Shown: positions 24,115-32,120, counted from the stretch's first letter. The stretch: 46,333 nt of DNA from Clostridia bacterium (GCA_017428525.1 JAFRQQ010000038.1:1-46333); one strand, 5' to 3'. The notes: generated from the sequence alone by a model not told the origin. Made by a program: numbers and translations.

Positions 24115-24129
24115 AGGGAGGAAAACGGT

Positions 24130-25095
24130 ATGAAACTCGGTGTGTTCACCACGCTGCTCTCCAATCTTTCTCTGGAGAAGGCGCTGCAGTATTTTCAGTC
24201 TCTCGGCATTGAAATGGTCGAAATCGGCTGCGGCGGCTACCCCGGCAACGCCCATGCCGATCCGCAAACGCTGCTGAACGATCCGGCGAAGCTCGCGGAA
24301 TTCAAAGCGCTCATTGCGAAATACGGCATGGAGATCAGCGCGCTTTCCTGCCACGGCAACCCCGTGCATCCCAATAAGGAAATCGCCGCAGCGTTTGACA
24401 AGACGATCCGCGACACGATCCTGCTCGCCGAGGCGCTCGGCCTGCATCAGATCAATACTTTCTCCGGCTGCCCGGGCGACTGCGAAACCGCGAAATACCC
24501 CAACTGGGTGGTCTGCCCCTGGCCGAATGATTTCGGCGAGATCCTCGACTGGCAGTGGAATCAGGTGCTGATTCCCTACTGGAAGGATCTGGTCGCCTTC
24601 GCCAAGGCGCACGGCGTGAACAAGATTGCGCTCGAGCTGCATCCCGGCTTCTGCGTTTACAATACGGAATCCCTGCTGCGCCTGCGCGCGGCGGTCGGCC
24701 CGGAGATCGGCGCGAACTTCGATCCGAGCCATCTGATCTGGCAGGGCATGGATCCCGTGGCCTGCATCCGCGCCATGGGCGACGCGATCTTCCACTTCCA
24801 CGCGAAGGACACCAAGATCGACTCCTACAACACCGCGGTCAACGGCGTGCTGGATACCAAGCCCTATGGCGACGAAATCCACCGCTCGTGGATCTTCCGC
24901 TCGGTCGGCTACGGCAACGATTACGCCTACTGGAAGGATATGATCTCCAACCTGCGCATGGTCGGCTATGATTACGCGCTGAGCATCGAGCACGAGGATT
25001 CGCTCATGAGCCAGAACGAAGGCCTGACCAAGGCGGTCAACTTCCTCAAGGAGGTCCTGGTCACCGAGCCCACCGGCGCCATGTGGTGGGTATGA
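24130..25095 (+). CDS. Sugar phosphate isomerase/epimerase (TIM barrel), second paralog
   Basis: A 321-residue xylose-isomerase-like TIM-barrel enzyme, only distantly like the preceding one. Metal-site strands: VEIGCGGYPGN, LSCHGNPVHP, ALELHPGF, FDPSHLIWQGMD, FHFHAKDTK and IEHED. Longer than its neighbour because of an insert around TAKYPNWVVCPWPNDFGE. GGGAGGAAAA precedes the ATG. Having two different isomerases next to a Gfo/Idh dehydrogenase indicates successive oxidation, isomerisation or elimination, and reduction of a sugar or cyclitol. No terminator is obvious; short repeats follow. Confidence 0.9.
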   Translation: MKLGVFTTLLSNLSLEKALQYFQSLGIEMVEIGCGGYPGNAHADPQTLLNDPAKLAEFKALIAKYGMEISALSCHGNPVHPNKEIAAAFDKTIRDTILLAEALGLHQINTFSGCPGDCETAKYPNWVVCPWPNDFGEILDWQWNQVLIPYWKDLVAFAKAHGVNKIALELHPGFCVYNTESLLRLRAAVGPEIGANFDPSHLIWQGMDPVACIRAMGDAIFHFHAKDTKIDSYNTAVNGVLDTKPYGDEIHRSWIFRSVGYGNDYAYWKDMISNLRMVGYDYALSIEHEDSLMSQNEGLTKAVNFLKEVLVTEPTGAMWWV

Positions 25096-25100
25096 TGCCA

Positions 25101-25128
25101 GGTATTAGGCGTTAGGTATTAGGCGTTA
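25101..25128. repeat. Perfect 14-bp tandem duplication
   Basis: GGTATTAGGCGTTA occurs twice in direct succession (25101-25114, 25115-25128), five bases after the isomerase stop codon. It is related to the TTAGG block at 14011-14120. Confidence 0.85.
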
Positions 25129-25174
25129 GAATGGGTTGATGGGAGCAGAGTTCTGGCCCGGAGACCGGATAATG

Positions 25175-25212
25175 AAAAATACCGCCCGCGGGCCGATCGG
25201 TCTGCGGGCGGT
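25175..25212 (-). terminator. Terminator of the anchored-protein gene
   Basis: Minus strand stem ACCGCCCGC (25204-25212) with GCGGGCGGT (25181-25189), followed by ATTTTTC. It lies ten bases after the stop codon at 25222. Confidence 0.85.
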
Positions 25213-25221
25213 TCTGCGCGT

Positions 25222-25971
25222 TTATCTGACGTAGGTTTCAATATTTGTGTCGGTGATCTCCCAGCCGTCCTCATCATAGGAGAGCTGCTTTTCCTGCGCA
25301 CCGGCGGGCAGGACGGTGTCCATCTGCGCGTTGTATTCCGCTTCTGTGATCGGATTGCCGTTCGCATCGAAGAAGATCTCGTTGCCCGCTTCGTCCAGAT
25401 CGCCGCGCCCTTCCCAGACGGAAACGGCCGCGCCGTTTTCAACGCGGAAGACATTGGCCGTCCATGCGCCGTGGTTGCCGTAGCTGGAATAGATGGTTGC
25501 CGCCCGTTCATAATAGAAGAAGTTGCCCCAGCCGCCGAATTCGCCGATTTCCTTCAGGCCGTCCAGATAGGTCAGGATTTTCCAGCGCGCGGCGTGATAG
25601 CTGCCGTCGCAGACGGCCAGCTCCGGCACGTCGTCGGCGTCCAGATAGATCAGCGCGAATTTCGGCTCGATCCGGTCCTCGCTTTCGTAGGCGGACAGAT
25701 ACGCGCGGTAGGCGGCCTGCCAGGCCGAGGGGTCGGCGGCGGTCGTCGCCGCTTCGGTTGTCGCGGCGGCCGTTTCCGTTGCCTGCGGCGCGGTCGTTTT
25801 TGCCGGCCGGTCGGACGGCGATGTGCGCGCCTGCGCGGAAACAGAGGCTTCGGCTGCGGCGGTTGTTTCTTCCGGCGTGGGCGAGCCGCGGCCGCGAAGC
25901 ACGACCGTCACAACGATCGCGGCAGCCAGCACGGCACAGAGCGCCGCGAGCACGGGAACCAGTTTTTTCAT
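25222..25971 (-). CDS. Membrane-anchored extracellular protein of unknown function
   Basis: No family is recognised with confidence. The 249-residue protein has an uncleaved signal-anchor (about residues 4-25, VPVLAALCAVLAAAIVVTVVL), a Thr/Ala/Pro-rich linker (about 30-82) and a C-terminal globular domain (85-249). The domain has a repeated theme of acidic, aromatic segments (FALIYLDADDVPELAVCDGSY, then EIGEFGGWGNFFYYERA) of the kind seen in many clostridial surface proteins that monitor or bind extracellular ligands; it resembles VCBS-like Asp-rich motifs (LDADDVPEL) and so may bind calcium. It stands alone with its own promoter and terminator. Confidence 0.75.
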   Translation of the reverse strand: MKKLVPVLAALCAVLAAAIVVTVVLRGRGSPTPEETTAAAEASVSAQARTSPSDRPAKTTAPQATETAAATTEAATTAADPSAWQAAYRAYLSAYESEDRIEPKFALIYLDADDVPELAVCDGSYHAARWKILTYLDGLKEIGEFGGWGNFFYYERAATIYSSYGNHGAWTANVFRVENGAAVSVWEGRGDLDEAGNEIFFDANGNPITEAEYNAQMDTVLPAGAQEKQLSYDEDGWEITDTNIETYVR

Positions 25972-26054
25972 TCGATCACCCTCAAAAGACAGATTGCACG
26001 GACACAGCGCGGGTTTTGTTCATCCGGAACACAATGCGCCGTGACCCTGCTCCC

Positions 26055-26083
26055 ATAATACCCGCAAACAGGAAAAAAGTCAA
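26055..26083 (-). promoter_or_regulatory. Promoter of the anchored-protein gene
   Basis: Minus strand TTGACT (26078-26083), 17-base spacer, TATTAT (26055-26060), giving a leader of about 77 bases. Confidence 0.8.
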
Positions 26084-26171
26084 GCAAAACCCGCCGGACG
26101 CGCCCGCGCCCCGCAGACTGCGCGCCGGAGAAGGTGCGCGGGATTCATGCTCCCCCGCGCCGCACCAATCG

Positions 26172-26213
26172 GTAGGGGCGATTATCAATCGCCCGCCGGA
26201 TCCCGCACAATCT
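26172..26213. repeat. GTAGGGGCGATT palindrome repeat, copy A
   Basis: GTAGG followed by GGCGATT-ATC-AATCGCC and CGCCGGATCCCGCACAA. Nearly identical to 32460-32501 in the same orientation. Part of the gene-free stretch 26084-26750. Confidence 0.8.
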
Positions 26214-26224
26214 GTTGCCGGTGG

Positions 26225-26400
26225 TTTGTGCGAATTCTCGGTATCACCTCATCCGTCGCCCTACAGCGACACCTGTCACGCCTGCCGGCTCGGTCGGTGC
26301 TTCTGCCTGCGGCAGAGGTCGCCGCCGGCGATCCGCACCCTCAAGGAAAAGACCGTTATGTGCACCGCCGGAAGAATGATATTTTGTGTAGGGAGCGACG
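26225..26400 (+). repeat. Dispersed ~175-bp composite element, copy 1
   Basis: Starts near TTGTGCGAATTC and ends at TTGTGTAGGGAGCG. Shares long blocks with the reverse complement of 32545-32730: CACCTCATCCG, GCCTGCCGGCTCG, TCGGTGCTTCTG, CAGAGGTCGCC, CCGGCGA, CCGCACCC and CGCCGGAAG. Its internal hairpins stay paired in both copies although their sequences differ. No open reading frame or transposase. Confidence 0.8.
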
Positions 26401-26440
26401 TTTCGTCGCTCCGACACGGCGATAGCCGTGAATACAGTTC
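26389..26440 (+). repeat. Dispersed palindromic GTAGGG element, copy 2
   Basis: GTAGGGAGCGACG-TTT-CGTCGCTCC followed by CACGGC-GATA-GCCGTG and GAATACAGTTCAGTG. The same modules lie inverted at 14294-14357. Confidence 0.8.
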
Positions 26441-26464
26441 AGTGCTTTTAGGGGGTTAGAATCC

Positions 26465-26508
26465 GCGCGTCTCGCGCGGTCGGAACATCCGAAGGCCGTT
26501 CCCTACTA
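26465..26508 (+). repeat. CCGCGCGTC...TCCCTAC repeat, copy A
   Basis: Matches 32514-32555 in the same orientation: CCGCGC-TC-CGCGCGGTCG-AAC then CCG and TCCCTAC, with scattered differences. Confidence 0.65.
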
Positions 26509-26539
26509 ATCGTAACCGCCGGTTTGTGCGTTTTGAGTC

Positions 26540-26660
26540 ACGCCCGCGCATCTGCGCCTGACCTGCACACCTATGTCCGACTTGCGCACCTGCGCCCGGC
26601 CCGTGCACCTACTCTCAAATGGCGCACCTGTGCCCGGCTCACGCTCATGCGCCCGAACGC
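26540..26660. repeat. Imperfect ~20-bp tandem repeat
   Basis: About six degenerate units built on GCGCACCTGCGCCCGGC (for example at 26585-26601 and 26621-26637) with shorter variants between them. No open frame of note; looks like a decayed minisatellite. Confidence 0.55.
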
Positions 26661-26687
26661 CGGAATCCATCCTTAACAAATGACGCA

Positions 26688-26711
26688 TAAATAAATAAAT
26701 TTATTTATTTA
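26688..26711. repeat. 24-bp perfect AT palindrome
   Basis: Perfect palindrome of TAAA/TTTA units centred between 26699 and 26700, in an AT-only tract bordering GC-rich repeats. Roughly 40 bases before the argH terminator. Confidence 0.9.
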
Positions 26712-26750
26712 GATATTCTTTTTTAGTTGGGAGGAATGCCGTTCCAGATG

Positions 26751-26803
26751 AAAAAAAGACCCTCTGCGAACGCCGATCGAGGATCGGATTGCAGAGGATC
26801 TTT
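26751..26803 (-). terminator. Terminator of argH
   Basis: Minus strand CCTCTGC (26793-26799 region) pairs with GCAGAGG (26761-26767 region) at the base, with an inner ATCCGATC/GATCGGC stem, followed by TCTTTTTTT (26751-26759). It lies about 48 bases past the argH stop codon. Confidence 0.85.
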
Positions 26804-26850
26804 GCATCTATGCTGTTTTGCGGGGCGAATGCGGTTCCCGAACGGAGTTG

Positions 26851-28158
26851 TCACATCCCGCGTCTGCGCACGCAGGTTTCGAGCTTGATGGCGTCGTAGA
26901 CGCCGGCGTCGAATTTGTCGCAGACGCTCTGATAGTCCGCGAGCGGCAGGGTTTCGAGCGTCTGCCCCGTGCGGATGCAAAGCGCCACGAGCTCGCCGGT
27001 CGCCTTGTAAGCGTCGCGGAAGGGGAGGCCCTTGGAGACGAGGTAGTCCGCGCAGTCCGTCGCGTTGATGAAGCCGCCGGCCGCCGCCTTGCGCATGTTT
27101 TCGGGCAGCGCCTTCATCGTTTCGATCATCGGCACGAGCGTGGTCAGGCAGATCTTCGCGGTGTCGAAGGCGTCGAAGATCGCGTCCTTGTCCTCCTGCA
27201 TATCCTTGTTGTAGGCCAGCGGAAGGCCCTTCATCGCGGTCAGCAGCCCCATCAGATCGCCGAACACGCGCCCGCTCTTGCCGCGCACAAGCTCGGCGAT
27301 GTCGGGATTCTTCTTCTGCGGCATGATGCTCGAGCCGGTGGAGAAAGCGTCGTCCAGCTCAACGAATTTGAATTCCCACGAGCACCAAAGGATAATTTCC
27401 TCGCACAGGCGGGAGAGATGCACCATCAGGATCGAGAGCGCCGCGGCGAGCTCCAGACAGAAATCGCGGTCCGCCACGCCGTCAAGCGTGGAGGCGGTGA
27501 AGCCGTCGAAGCCCAACAGCTCCGCGGTCATCGCGCGGTCGATCGGATAGGTCGTGCCGGCCAGCGCGCCGCTGCCCAGCGGGGAGATATTCATGCGCGT
27601 TTGGGCGTCTTCGATCCGGCCGAGATCGCGCTTGAGCATCTCCGTATAGGCCGCCAGATGCGCCTTGAACGTGATCGGCTGCGCGCGCTGCAGATGCGTA
27701 TAGCCGGGCATGATCGCGTCGGCATACGCCGCGCCCTTCGCGTCCAGCGCGTCGATCAGCTGCCGCACGAGCGCAAGCGTCGCGCCGCATTCCTCACGCA
27801 GATACAGCCGGATATCCACGGCCACCTGATCGTTGCGGCTGCGGCCGGTGTGCAGGCGCTTGCCGGTGTCGCCGATGCGGGCGGTCAGCGTCTGCTCGAT
27901 GAAGGTGTGGATATCCTCGGCGTTCGGGTCGATCTGCAGCGTGCCGGCGGCGATTTCCGCCTTGATCTCGGCCAGCGCCGTCGTGATCGCCACGCCGTCC
28001 TCCGCGCTGATGATCCCTTTGGCCGCGAGCATCGTCGCATGGGCGATGCTGCCGTTGATATCCTGCGCGTACATACGCTGATCCGTCGCAATGGAGGAAT
28101 TGAAATCGTTCGTTTTCGGATCGACGTCCTTGGAAAACCGTCCTGCCCAGAGCTTCAT
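26851..28158 (-). CDS. argH: Argininosuccinate lyase
   Basis: Last step of arginine synthesis: argininosuccinate to arginine plus fumarate; tetrameric cytoplasmic enzyme of the fumarase/aspartase superfamily. 435 residues. Start MKLWAGRFSKDVD; conserved blocks HTGRSRNDQVA (around residue 105), PGYTHLQRAQP with the catalytic-base region, and the superfamily signature GSSIMPQKKNPD carrying the flexible active-site loop Ser. The ATG at 28158 has AAAGGAG eight bases upstream, and the longer frame reads back into the zinc-ribbon gene. It follows that gene by 59 bases and argG further up, so it belongs to the arginine transcript. Confidence 0.97.
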   Translation of the reverse strand: MKLWAGRFSKDVDPKTNDFNSSIATDQRMYAQDINGSIAHATMLAAKGIISAEDGVAITTALAEIKAEIAAGTLQIDPNAEDIHTFIEQTLTARIGDTGKRLHTGRSRNDQVAVDIRLYLREECGATLALVRQLIDALDAKGAAYADAIMPGYTHLQRAQPITFKAHLAAYTEMLKRDLGRIEDAQTRMNISPLGSGALAGTTYPIDRAMTAELLGFDGFTASTLDGVADRDFCLELAAALSILMVHLSRLCEEIILWCSWEFKFVELDDAFSTGSSIMPQKKNPDIAELVRGKSGRVFGDLMGLLTAMKGLPLAYNKDMQEDKDAIFDAFDTAKICLTTLVPMIETMKALPENMRKAAAGGFINATDCADYLVSKGLPFRDAYKATGELVALCIRTGQTLETLPLADYQSVCDKFDAGVYDAIKLETCVRRRGM

Positions 28159-28217
28159 TGTGTCGTCTCCTTTTTGCCTCGTCCGTTGGGGTCGCTTTTT
28201 CGCACGAACGCCCGTGA

Positions 28218-28457
28218 TTATCGGGATCCCAGCGATCCCGGCTGGTGGCTCCAGCTTTTGTTTGTGTCTTCTTTGATATAGGTCCTGAGCACGCTTCTGC
28301 AATCAAGGCAGAGGTCGGAATACACCTGAACCACGCCGGTGACGGAGAAAAAGCCGCTGCCCGTATTGTACTTCAAGCCGACGTTTCCCGTTTCCGCGGA
28401 TTTTCCCCATGCGATCCCCGCTTCGATCCTTTCGCTTCCGCAATACGGACATCTCAT
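28218..28457 (-). CDS. Small zinc-ribbon protein
   Basis: A 79-residue protein, beginning MRCPYCGSERIE and with a second CLDCRS pair about residues 50-53: two CxxC knuckles of a zinc ribbon around a beta-rich centre (GNVGLKYNTGSGFFSVTGVVQVYSD). AAGGGAG is eight bases before the ATG. Function unknown; similar ribbons occur as small nucleic-acid- or protein-binding modules. It sits between argG and argH, with a terminator between argG and itself, so it may be expressed at a lower level by read-through. A link to arginine metabolism is not established. Confidence 0.82.
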   Translation of the reverse strand: MRCPYCGSERIEAGIAWGKSAETGNVGLKYNTGSGFFSVTGVVQVYSDLCLDCRSVLRTYIKEDTNKSWSHQPGSLGSR

Positions 28458-28480
28458 CGTGCTGACTCCCTTCGTCTTTG

Positions 28481-28516
28481 AAAAAACGGCGGGGCGGGAT
28501 AAGGATCCTGCCCCGC
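28481..28516 (-). terminator. Terminator after argG
   Basis: Minus strand GCGGGGC (28510-28516) pairs with GCCCCGC (28489-28495), followed by CGTTTTTTC (28480-28488). It lies 15 bases past the argG stop codon and would limit read-through to the zinc-ribbon gene and argH. Confidence 0.8.
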
Positions 28517-28530
28517 GCTGTGACTGTCGT

Positions 28531-29766
28531 TTATTCGGCGCCCTTTTCCTTGCGCTCCGCGTCGAGGATCGCCTTGACCTTGATCGGCAGACCGAACAGG
28601 TTGATGAAGCCGGCCGAATCCTTGTGGTCATAGACCTCGTCCGCGTCGAAGGTGGCGAAGGCCTCGCTGTAGAGCGTGTAGGGCGAGGTGACGCCCGCGT
28701 TGATGATGTTGCCCTTATAGAGCTTGAGCTTCACGTCGCCGGTGACGGTCGCCTGCGTGACGTCCACAAAGGCGGAGATCGCCTCGCGCAGCGGGGTGTA
28801 CCACTGGCCGAAATAGACCAGCTCCGCGAACTTGTGCGCGACGATTTCCTTGTAATGCTGCGTCTCGCGGTCGAGCGTGATGGTTTCCAGCACGTCGTGC
28901 GCACGGAACAGGATGGACCCTGCGGGATTCTCATACAGGCCGCGGGATTTCATGCCGACCAGCCGGTTCTCGACCAGATCGTTCAGGCCGATGCCGTTCG
29001 CGCCGCCGATCTCGTTGAGCTTCTTGATCAGCGAAACACCGTCCATCTCCACGCCGTCGAGCGCGGTGGGGATGCCTTTTTCGAAATGCAGGGTGATGTA
29101 GGTCGGCTTGTCCGGCGCTGCCTCGGGGGCGACGCCCATCTCGAGGAAGCCGGGCTTGAGATACTGCGGCTCGTTGGCGGGATCCTCCAGATCCAGGCCC
29201 TCGTGCGACAGATGCCACAGGTTCTTATCCTTGGAATAGTTGGTCTCGCGGTTGATCTTCAGTGGGATGTTGTGCGCCTCGGCGTATTCGATCTCCTCCT
29301 CGCGGGATTTGAGATCCCAGATACGCCACGGGGCGATGATCTGCATCTCCGGCGCGAAGGCCTTGATCGTCAGCTCAAACCGCACCTGATCGTTGCCCTT
29401 GCCGGTGCAGCCGTGGCAGATCGCGTCTGCGCCCTCGGCCTTGGCGATCTCGACGATGCGCTTGGCGATGCAGGGGCGGGCAAAGGAGGTGCCGAGCAGA
29501 TACTCTTTTTCATAAACGGCGCCGGCCTTGAGGGTCGGGAAGATGAAATCGTTGACGAATTCCTCCTGCAGATCCTCGATATAGAGCTTGGAAGCGCCGG
29601 TCTTGATGGCTTTCTCCTCCAGACCGTCCAGCTCGGTGCCCTGACCGACGTTGCCGGAAACGGCGATGACCTCACAGTTGTTGAAGTTCTCCTTCAGCCA
29701 GGGGATGATGATGGAGGTGTCCAGACCGCCGGAATACGCCAGAACGACTTTTTTGATCTCTTTCAT
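28531..29766 (-). CDS. argG: Argininosuccinate synthase
   Basis: ATP-dependent joining of citrulline and aspartate to form argininosuccinate. 411 residues, normal length. The ATP pyrophosphatase P-loop is AYSGGLDTS near the N-terminus; also present are the [15 protein letters not shown] block, EDPANEP, and [18 protein letters not shown]. The ATG at 29766 ([14 protein letters not shown]) has CGGAGA upstream; 15 extra codons upstream overlap the predicted transcription start and are rejected. First gene of the arg transcript, directly downstream of two ArgR-type boxes. Confidence 0.97.
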   Translation of the reverse strand: MKEIKKVVLAYSGGLDTSIIIPWLKENFNNCEVIAVSGNVGQGTELDGLEEKAIKTGASKLYIEDLQEEFVNDFIFPTLKAGAVYEKEYLLGTSFARPCIAKRIVEIAKAEGADAICHGCTGKGNDQVRFELTIKAFAPEMQIIAPWRIWDLKSREEEIEYAEAHNIPLKINRETNYSKDKNLWHLSHEGLDLEDPANEPQYLKPGFLEMGVAPEAAPDKPTYITLHFEKGIPTALDGVEMDGVSLIKKLNEIGGANGIGLNDLVENRLVGMKSRGLYENPAGSILFRAHDVLETITLDRETQHYKEIVAHKFAELVYFGQWYTPLREAISAFVDVTQATVTGDVKLKLYKGNIINAGVTSPYTLYSEAFATFDADEVYDHKDSAGFINLFGLPIKVKAILDAERKEKGAE

Positions 29767-29785
29767 CGTGATTCTCCGTTCTTTT

Positions 29786-29799
29786 TGAATTGATATGCA
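29786..29799. promoter_or_regulatory. ArgR/AhrC-type box at the transcription start
   Basis: TGAATTGATATGCA, matching 12 of 14 bases of the upstream box at 29840 and overlapping the predicted argG start near 29796. A repressor here would block initiation. Confidence 0.65.
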
Positions 29800-29802
29800 C
29801 TC

Positions 29803-29830
29803 ATTATACACGTTTTATTCAAAAAATCAA
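29803..29830 (-). promoter_or_regulatory. Promoter of argG
   Basis: Minus strand TTGATT (29825-29830), 16-base spacer, TATAAT (29803-29808), flanked on both sides by ArgR-type boxes. Confidence 0.85.
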
Positions 29831-29839
29831 GGGGAAATT

Positions 29840-29853
29840 TGAATAAATATGCA
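29840..29853. promoter_or_regulatory. ArgR/AhrC-type box upstream of the -35
   Basis: TGAATAAATATGCA, close to the Bacillus AhrC consensus CATGAATAAAAATGCAA. An adjoining overlapping half (GCAGAAAAATTCAA, 29851-29864) gives a second possible site. Confidence 0.75.
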
Positions 29854-29885
29854 GAAAAATTCAAATAAAGTTTGTCAGATCCTGC

Positions 29886-29902
29886 AAAATCCGCTTTGCG
29901 GA
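29886..29902 (-). terminator. Short terminator after trpS
   Basis: Minus strand TCCGC-AAA-GCGGA followed by TTTT. The stem is only five pairs, so efficiency is uncertain; it lies 11 bases past the trpS stop codon. Confidence 0.5.
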
Positions 29903-29913
29903 CGCCGCCGGCG

Positions 29914-30924
29914 TCAGGGCAGAAGCAGGCCGACCTTCTTTTTCGCCTTGAGCAGCGTGCGGTTGGCGCGGCGCGCCGCTTTCTGCGCGCCGTCGACCGC
30001 GGTCTGCATCAGATAGGCCTTGTCCGCCATCAGACGCGTGTAATTTTCCTGCACGGGGCGCAGCTCCTCGATCACGGCTTCGGCCACCTTGACCTTGAAA
30101 TCGCCGTAGCCCTTGCCCGCGAATTCCGCTTCGATTTCCTCAAACGAACGGCCGGTGCAGCAGGAGTAGATCGTCATCAGGTTGTTGATGCCGTCCTTGC
30201 CGTCGGCATAGCGCACGCAGGCCTCGCTGTCGGTGACGGCGGATTTGAACTTTTTGAGAATGACCTCGGGCGGGTCGAGCAGGGAGATCGACGCCTTCGG
30301 ATTCGGATCGCTCTTGCTCATCTTCTGCGTGGGATCCTGCAGGCTCTTGATGCTTGCGCCGACCTTGCCGATGAACGGCTCGGGGATCGTGAAGGTGTTG
30401 CCACGCAGGGTGTTGAAGCGGCTGGCGATGTCGCGGCAGATTTCCAGATGCTGCTTCTGATCCGCGCCGACCGGCACGAAATTCGCCTGATACAGCAGGA
30501 TATCCGCGGCCATCAGGATGGGATAGGCGAACAGGCCGACGTTGACGTTGTCGGCGTGCTTTTGCGACTTATCCTTGAACTGCGTCATGCGCGACGCCTC
30601 GCCGAACATGGTGTAGCAGTCCAGGATCCATGCCAGCTCCGCGTGCGCGGGCACCATGCTCTGGATGAAGACGGTGTTTTTTTCGGGATCCAGACCGATC
30701 GAGAGCAGCAGCGCATACATTTCCAGCGACTGCTGGCGCAGCTTTGCCGGCTCGGGGTGAACGGTCAGCGCGTGGAGATCCGCCACGGCATAGAGGCAGT
30801 CATAGTCCTCGCACATCAGCTTCCAGTTGCGCAGCGCGCCGATATAGTTGCCGAGCGTCGGCACAGAGGTGGGCTGGATCGCGCTGAGCACGATCGGCTT
30901 GCGTTCGGTCGTTACAGCTTCCAT
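29914..30924 (-). CDS. trpS: Tryptophanyl-tRNA synthetase
   Basis: Charges tRNA-Trp; class I synthetase, homodimer. 336 residues from the chosen start. The HIGH-like motif is PTSVPTLGNYIGAL (VPTLGN in place of HLGN) and the KMSKS loop is QKMSKSDPNPK. CTGRSFEEIE and the AEAVIEELRPVQENY helix are typical C-terminal features. The ATG at 30924 is preferred (GAAAGG nine bases upstream); the one at 30933 overlaps the upstream stop codon as ATGA but abuts the ribosome binding site. It is cotranscribed with the aminotransferase gene, five bases upstream. No T-box is visible in the short leader of this operon. Confidence 0.95.
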   Translation of the reverse strand: MEAVTTERKPIVLSAIQPTSVPTLGNYIGALRNWKLMCEDYDCLYAVADLHALTVHPEPAKLRQQSLEMYALLLSIGLDPEKNTVFIQSMVPAHAELAWILDCYTMFGEASRMTQFKDKSQKHADNVNVGLFAYPILMAADILLYQANFVPVGADQKQHLEICRDIASRFNTLRGNTFTIPEPFIGKVGASIKSLQDPTQKMSKSDPNPKASISLLDPPEVILKKFKSAVTDSEACVRYADGKDGINNLMTIYSCCTGRSFEEIEAEFAGKGYGDFKVKVAEAVIEELRPVQENYTRLMADKAYLMQTAVDGAQKAARRANRTLLKAKKKVGLLLP

Positions 30925-30929
30925 GGCGG

Positions 30930-32120
30930 TCATCCTTTCGCGGTCATGTCGCGGGCAACGGCGCCGAGAATGCGCACGCCCTTGACGATATCGTCATCCG
31001 AGGGGGTGGAGAAATTCAGGCGGATATACTGCGTGGGCGCGGTCTCATCGACCATGAACGCCACGCCCGGCACGACGGAAACGCCGGCGGCCGACGCGGC
31101 CTTGCAGAAGGACAGCATGTCCAGATCGTCGCGCAGCTTCGCCCAGACGAACAGGCCGCCCTCGGGCCGGTGATAGGTGATGAAGTCGCCGAGTTCGGCG
31201 TCCAGGCAGTCGCACAGCAGATTGAGCTTGCGGCGGTAAATGCCGCGGATCTTTTCGATGTGGCCGACGAAGTCGCATTCGGTCAGCCATTTATAGACCA
31301 CGAGTTGCGTGAGCATCGGGGTGTGCACATCCTGCGTCTGCTTGGCCACGGTGAGCTTGGCGATGACGGGTTTCGGCGCGACGACGAAGCCGACGCGGAT
31401 GCCGGGCGCGACGATCTTGGAGAAGGAGCCGGAATAGAGCACCAGCCCGTCGGTGTCAATGGATTTGATCGCGGGCACGTCCGCGCCGCTGACCCGCAGA
31501 TCGCCGTAGGGATTGTCCTCGAGGATCAGCACGCCGTATGCCTTTGCGAGCGCGTAGAGCTTCTGTCGCTTCTCCCAGGACATCGTGGTGCCGCCGGGAT
31601 TCTGGAAATTGGGGATCGTATAGATGAATTTGACGTTCTTTTCGGTTTTCAGTTTTTCTTCGAGGATGGAAAGATCCATGCCGTCCGCCTCGATGGGCAC
31701 GCCGACGAGCTTCGCGCCGAAGCTGCGGAAGCAGTTGAGCGCGCCGATGAAGGAAGGCTCCTCGCAGATGACCGCGTCGCCGGGATTGAGGAAGCTCTGG
31801 CTCGCAAGGCTCATCACCTGCTGCGCGCCGCTCACGACGATCAGGCCGTCGTTGTCGCCGGCCGCGCCGTAGCGCTCCTTCGCGAGCTTCAGCAGCGTTT
31901 CCACGAGCGGGGTATAGCCCTCGCTGATGCCGTACTGCAGCGCGAGGATCGGCGATTCGGCCAGCACCTCGGCGCTGAGCCGGCGGACGTCCTCCACGGG
32001 GAAGGCGTCGGGCGCGGGATTGCCGGCGGCCAGGGGAATGGTCGTGCCGGAGCTTTTGAGGATTTCACGGATCATCGAGGGCTTGAGCGCAGCCAGACCG
32101 GCGGAAAACTTGTATTCCAT
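30930..32120 (-). CDS. PLP-dependent aminotransferase (class I, LysN/MocR-catalytic type)
   Basis: Fold type I aminotransferase of 396 residues. Features: AAGNPAPDAFP near the start, LQYGISEGYTPL, YTIPNFQNPGGTTMS, EDNPYGDL, and the PLP lysine in YSGSFSKIVAPGIRVGF (Lys about residue 234), plus YIRLNFSTPSDDDI at the end. This set matches 2-aminoadipate/aromatic or branched-chain aminotransferases without the MocR DNA-binding domain. Substrate not determined; its place before trpS hints at aromatic amino acids, but this is weak. AGAAAGGATG precedes the ATG. Confidence 0.9.
   Translation of the reverse strand: MEYKFSAGLAALKPSMIREILKSSGTTIPLAAGNPAPDAFPVEDVRRLSAEVLAESPILALQYGISEGYTPLVETLLKLAKERYGAAGDNDGLIVVSGAQQVMSLASQSFLNPGDAVICEEPSFIGALNCFRSFGAKLVGVPIEADGMDLSILEEKLKTEKNVKFIYTIPNFQNPGGTTMSWEKRQKLYALAKAYGVLILEDNPYGDLRVSGADVPAIKSIDTDGLVLYSGSFSKIVAPGIRVGFVVAPKPVIAKLTVAKQTQDVHTPMLTQLVVYKWLTECDFVGHIEKIRGIYRRKLNLLCDCLDAELGDFITYHRPEGGLFVWAKLRDDLDMLSFCKAASAAGVSVVPGVAFMVDETAPTQYIRLNFSTPSDDDIVKGVRILGAVARDMTAKG

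Noticed and set aside
26540..26660. Possible CRISPR array
   Set aside because: Units are too short (~20 bp), too degenerate and have no unique spacers; no cas genes nearby.
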